Part shown: positions 5,881-6,085 of the stretch, piece by piece
How positions within the stretch are numbered: the first letter of the stretch is position 1
Layout of the letters: each line of letters opens with the position of its first letter
Assembly: GCA_020726205.1 (NCBI GenBank)
Contig: DYTA01000070.1
Location: 1 to 6,085, forward strand
Length of the DNA stretch: 6,085 nt
Direction of reading: 5' to 3'
Source: Nitrosospira multiformis
Lineage (GTDB): Bacteria > Pseudomonadota > Gammaproteobacteria > Burkholderiales > UBA11063
Notes under the pieces: model-generated
What the model was told of the DNA's origin: nothing
The model's input: only the letters and a program-made list of their open reading frames with translations
The model's database searches: none
Translations under genes and position numbers: made by a program

Positions 5881-6085
5881 CAGTACCCACCCAAATTATT
5901 AAAATCCTTGATAATCAAATTGCATTAACCTCTCTCTCAGGTGTAGAAAAAGAAGTATCTTTAGCTTTACTACAAGAAGAAGTTAAAGAAGGTGATTATG
6001 TTATTGTGCATGTAGGGTATGCATTAAGTAAACTAGATGAAGAAGATGCAAAAAAAACGTTAGCTTATTTTGAAGAGTTATTAGA
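5871..6085 (+). CDS. hypC: Hydrogenase maturation chaperone HypC (3' end beyond window)
   Basis: HypC, with HypD, carries the Fe(CN)2CO unit and docks it into the hydrogenase large-subunit precursor. The ATG at 5871 overlaps the last 10 nt of hypF in another frame, and 71 codons are open to the window end. The N-terminus is MCLAVPTQI; Cys2, exposed after Met removal, is the invariant functional Cys that contacts HypD and the large subunit. SGVEKEVSLAL (23-33) and GDYVIVHVGYALSKLDEEDA (41-60) are the family core, with His47 in the conserved VHVG. Family members are about 75-95 residues, so only the last few residues should be missing. The usual Gly after MCLAxP is Thr7 here. No strong ribosome binding site is seen, so translation is probably coupled to hypF through the overlap. 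The gene continues the hypABFC order, predicting hypD next. Confidence 0.95.
   Translation, partial: MCLAVPTQIIKILDNQIALTSLSGVEKEVSLALLQEEVKEGDYVIVHVGYALSKLDEEDAKKTLAYFEELL

Noticed and set aside
1..6085. Search for tRNA, rRNA, CRISPR array, insertion sequence, attachment site or toxin-antitoxin pair
   Set aside because: No cloverleaf, spaced direct repeats, transposase or terminal inverted repeats were seen in either strand.

Overview
The window is AT-rich (roughly one third G+C by eye) and holds seven genes of a Gram-negative bacterium. The Gram-negative assignment rests on a beta-barrel outer membrane protein with a signal peptide and a C-terminal Trp. Base composition and gene types suit a low-GC proteobacterium, perhaps a gammaproteobacterium. 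I cannot name the genus from the sequence, so treat the taxonomy as inference.

Positions 1-1465. A small helical protein (136-408) has a well-formed promoter (TTGACG, 17 bp, TACAAT). Its size and core pattern recall the T4 DsbA family of small double-stranded-DNA-binding proteins, but this link is tentative. It converges on a minus-strand gene for an unassigned outer membrane beta-barrel protein (459-1331). A strong hairpin flanked by T-runs sits between them and probably ends transcription in both directions. The barrel gene diverges from a plus-strand gene across a 134-bp AT-rich region with plausible promoters on both strands.

Positions 1466-2320. A class I SAM-dependent methyltransferase of the Methyltransf_32 (PF13679) type. 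Its substrate is unknown.

Positions 2321-6085. The start of a [NiFe]-hydrogenase maturation operon, in the order hypA, hypB, hypF, hypC (hypC is cut by the window end). HypA and HypB deliver nickel. HypF makes the thiocarbamate from carbamoyl phosphate that becomes the cyanide ligands of the active-site iron. HypC is the small chaperone that, with HypD, carries the Fe(CN)2CO unit to the large subunit. The order matches the hypABFCDE clusters known from many proteobacteria, so hypD and hypE are expected just beyond position 6085. No hydrogenase structural gene is in the window. A perfect extended -10 element and an FNR-like sequence lie upstream of hypA, which would suit expression under low oxygen.

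I found no tRNA, rRNA, CRISPR array, insertion sequence or clear mobile element. The most unusual items are the DsbA-like small protein, the uncharacterised barrel, altered motifs in the C-terminal domain of HypF, and the His-rich nickel-binding tail of HypB with its tandem DNA repeat. I see no convincing evidence of a wholly new system.
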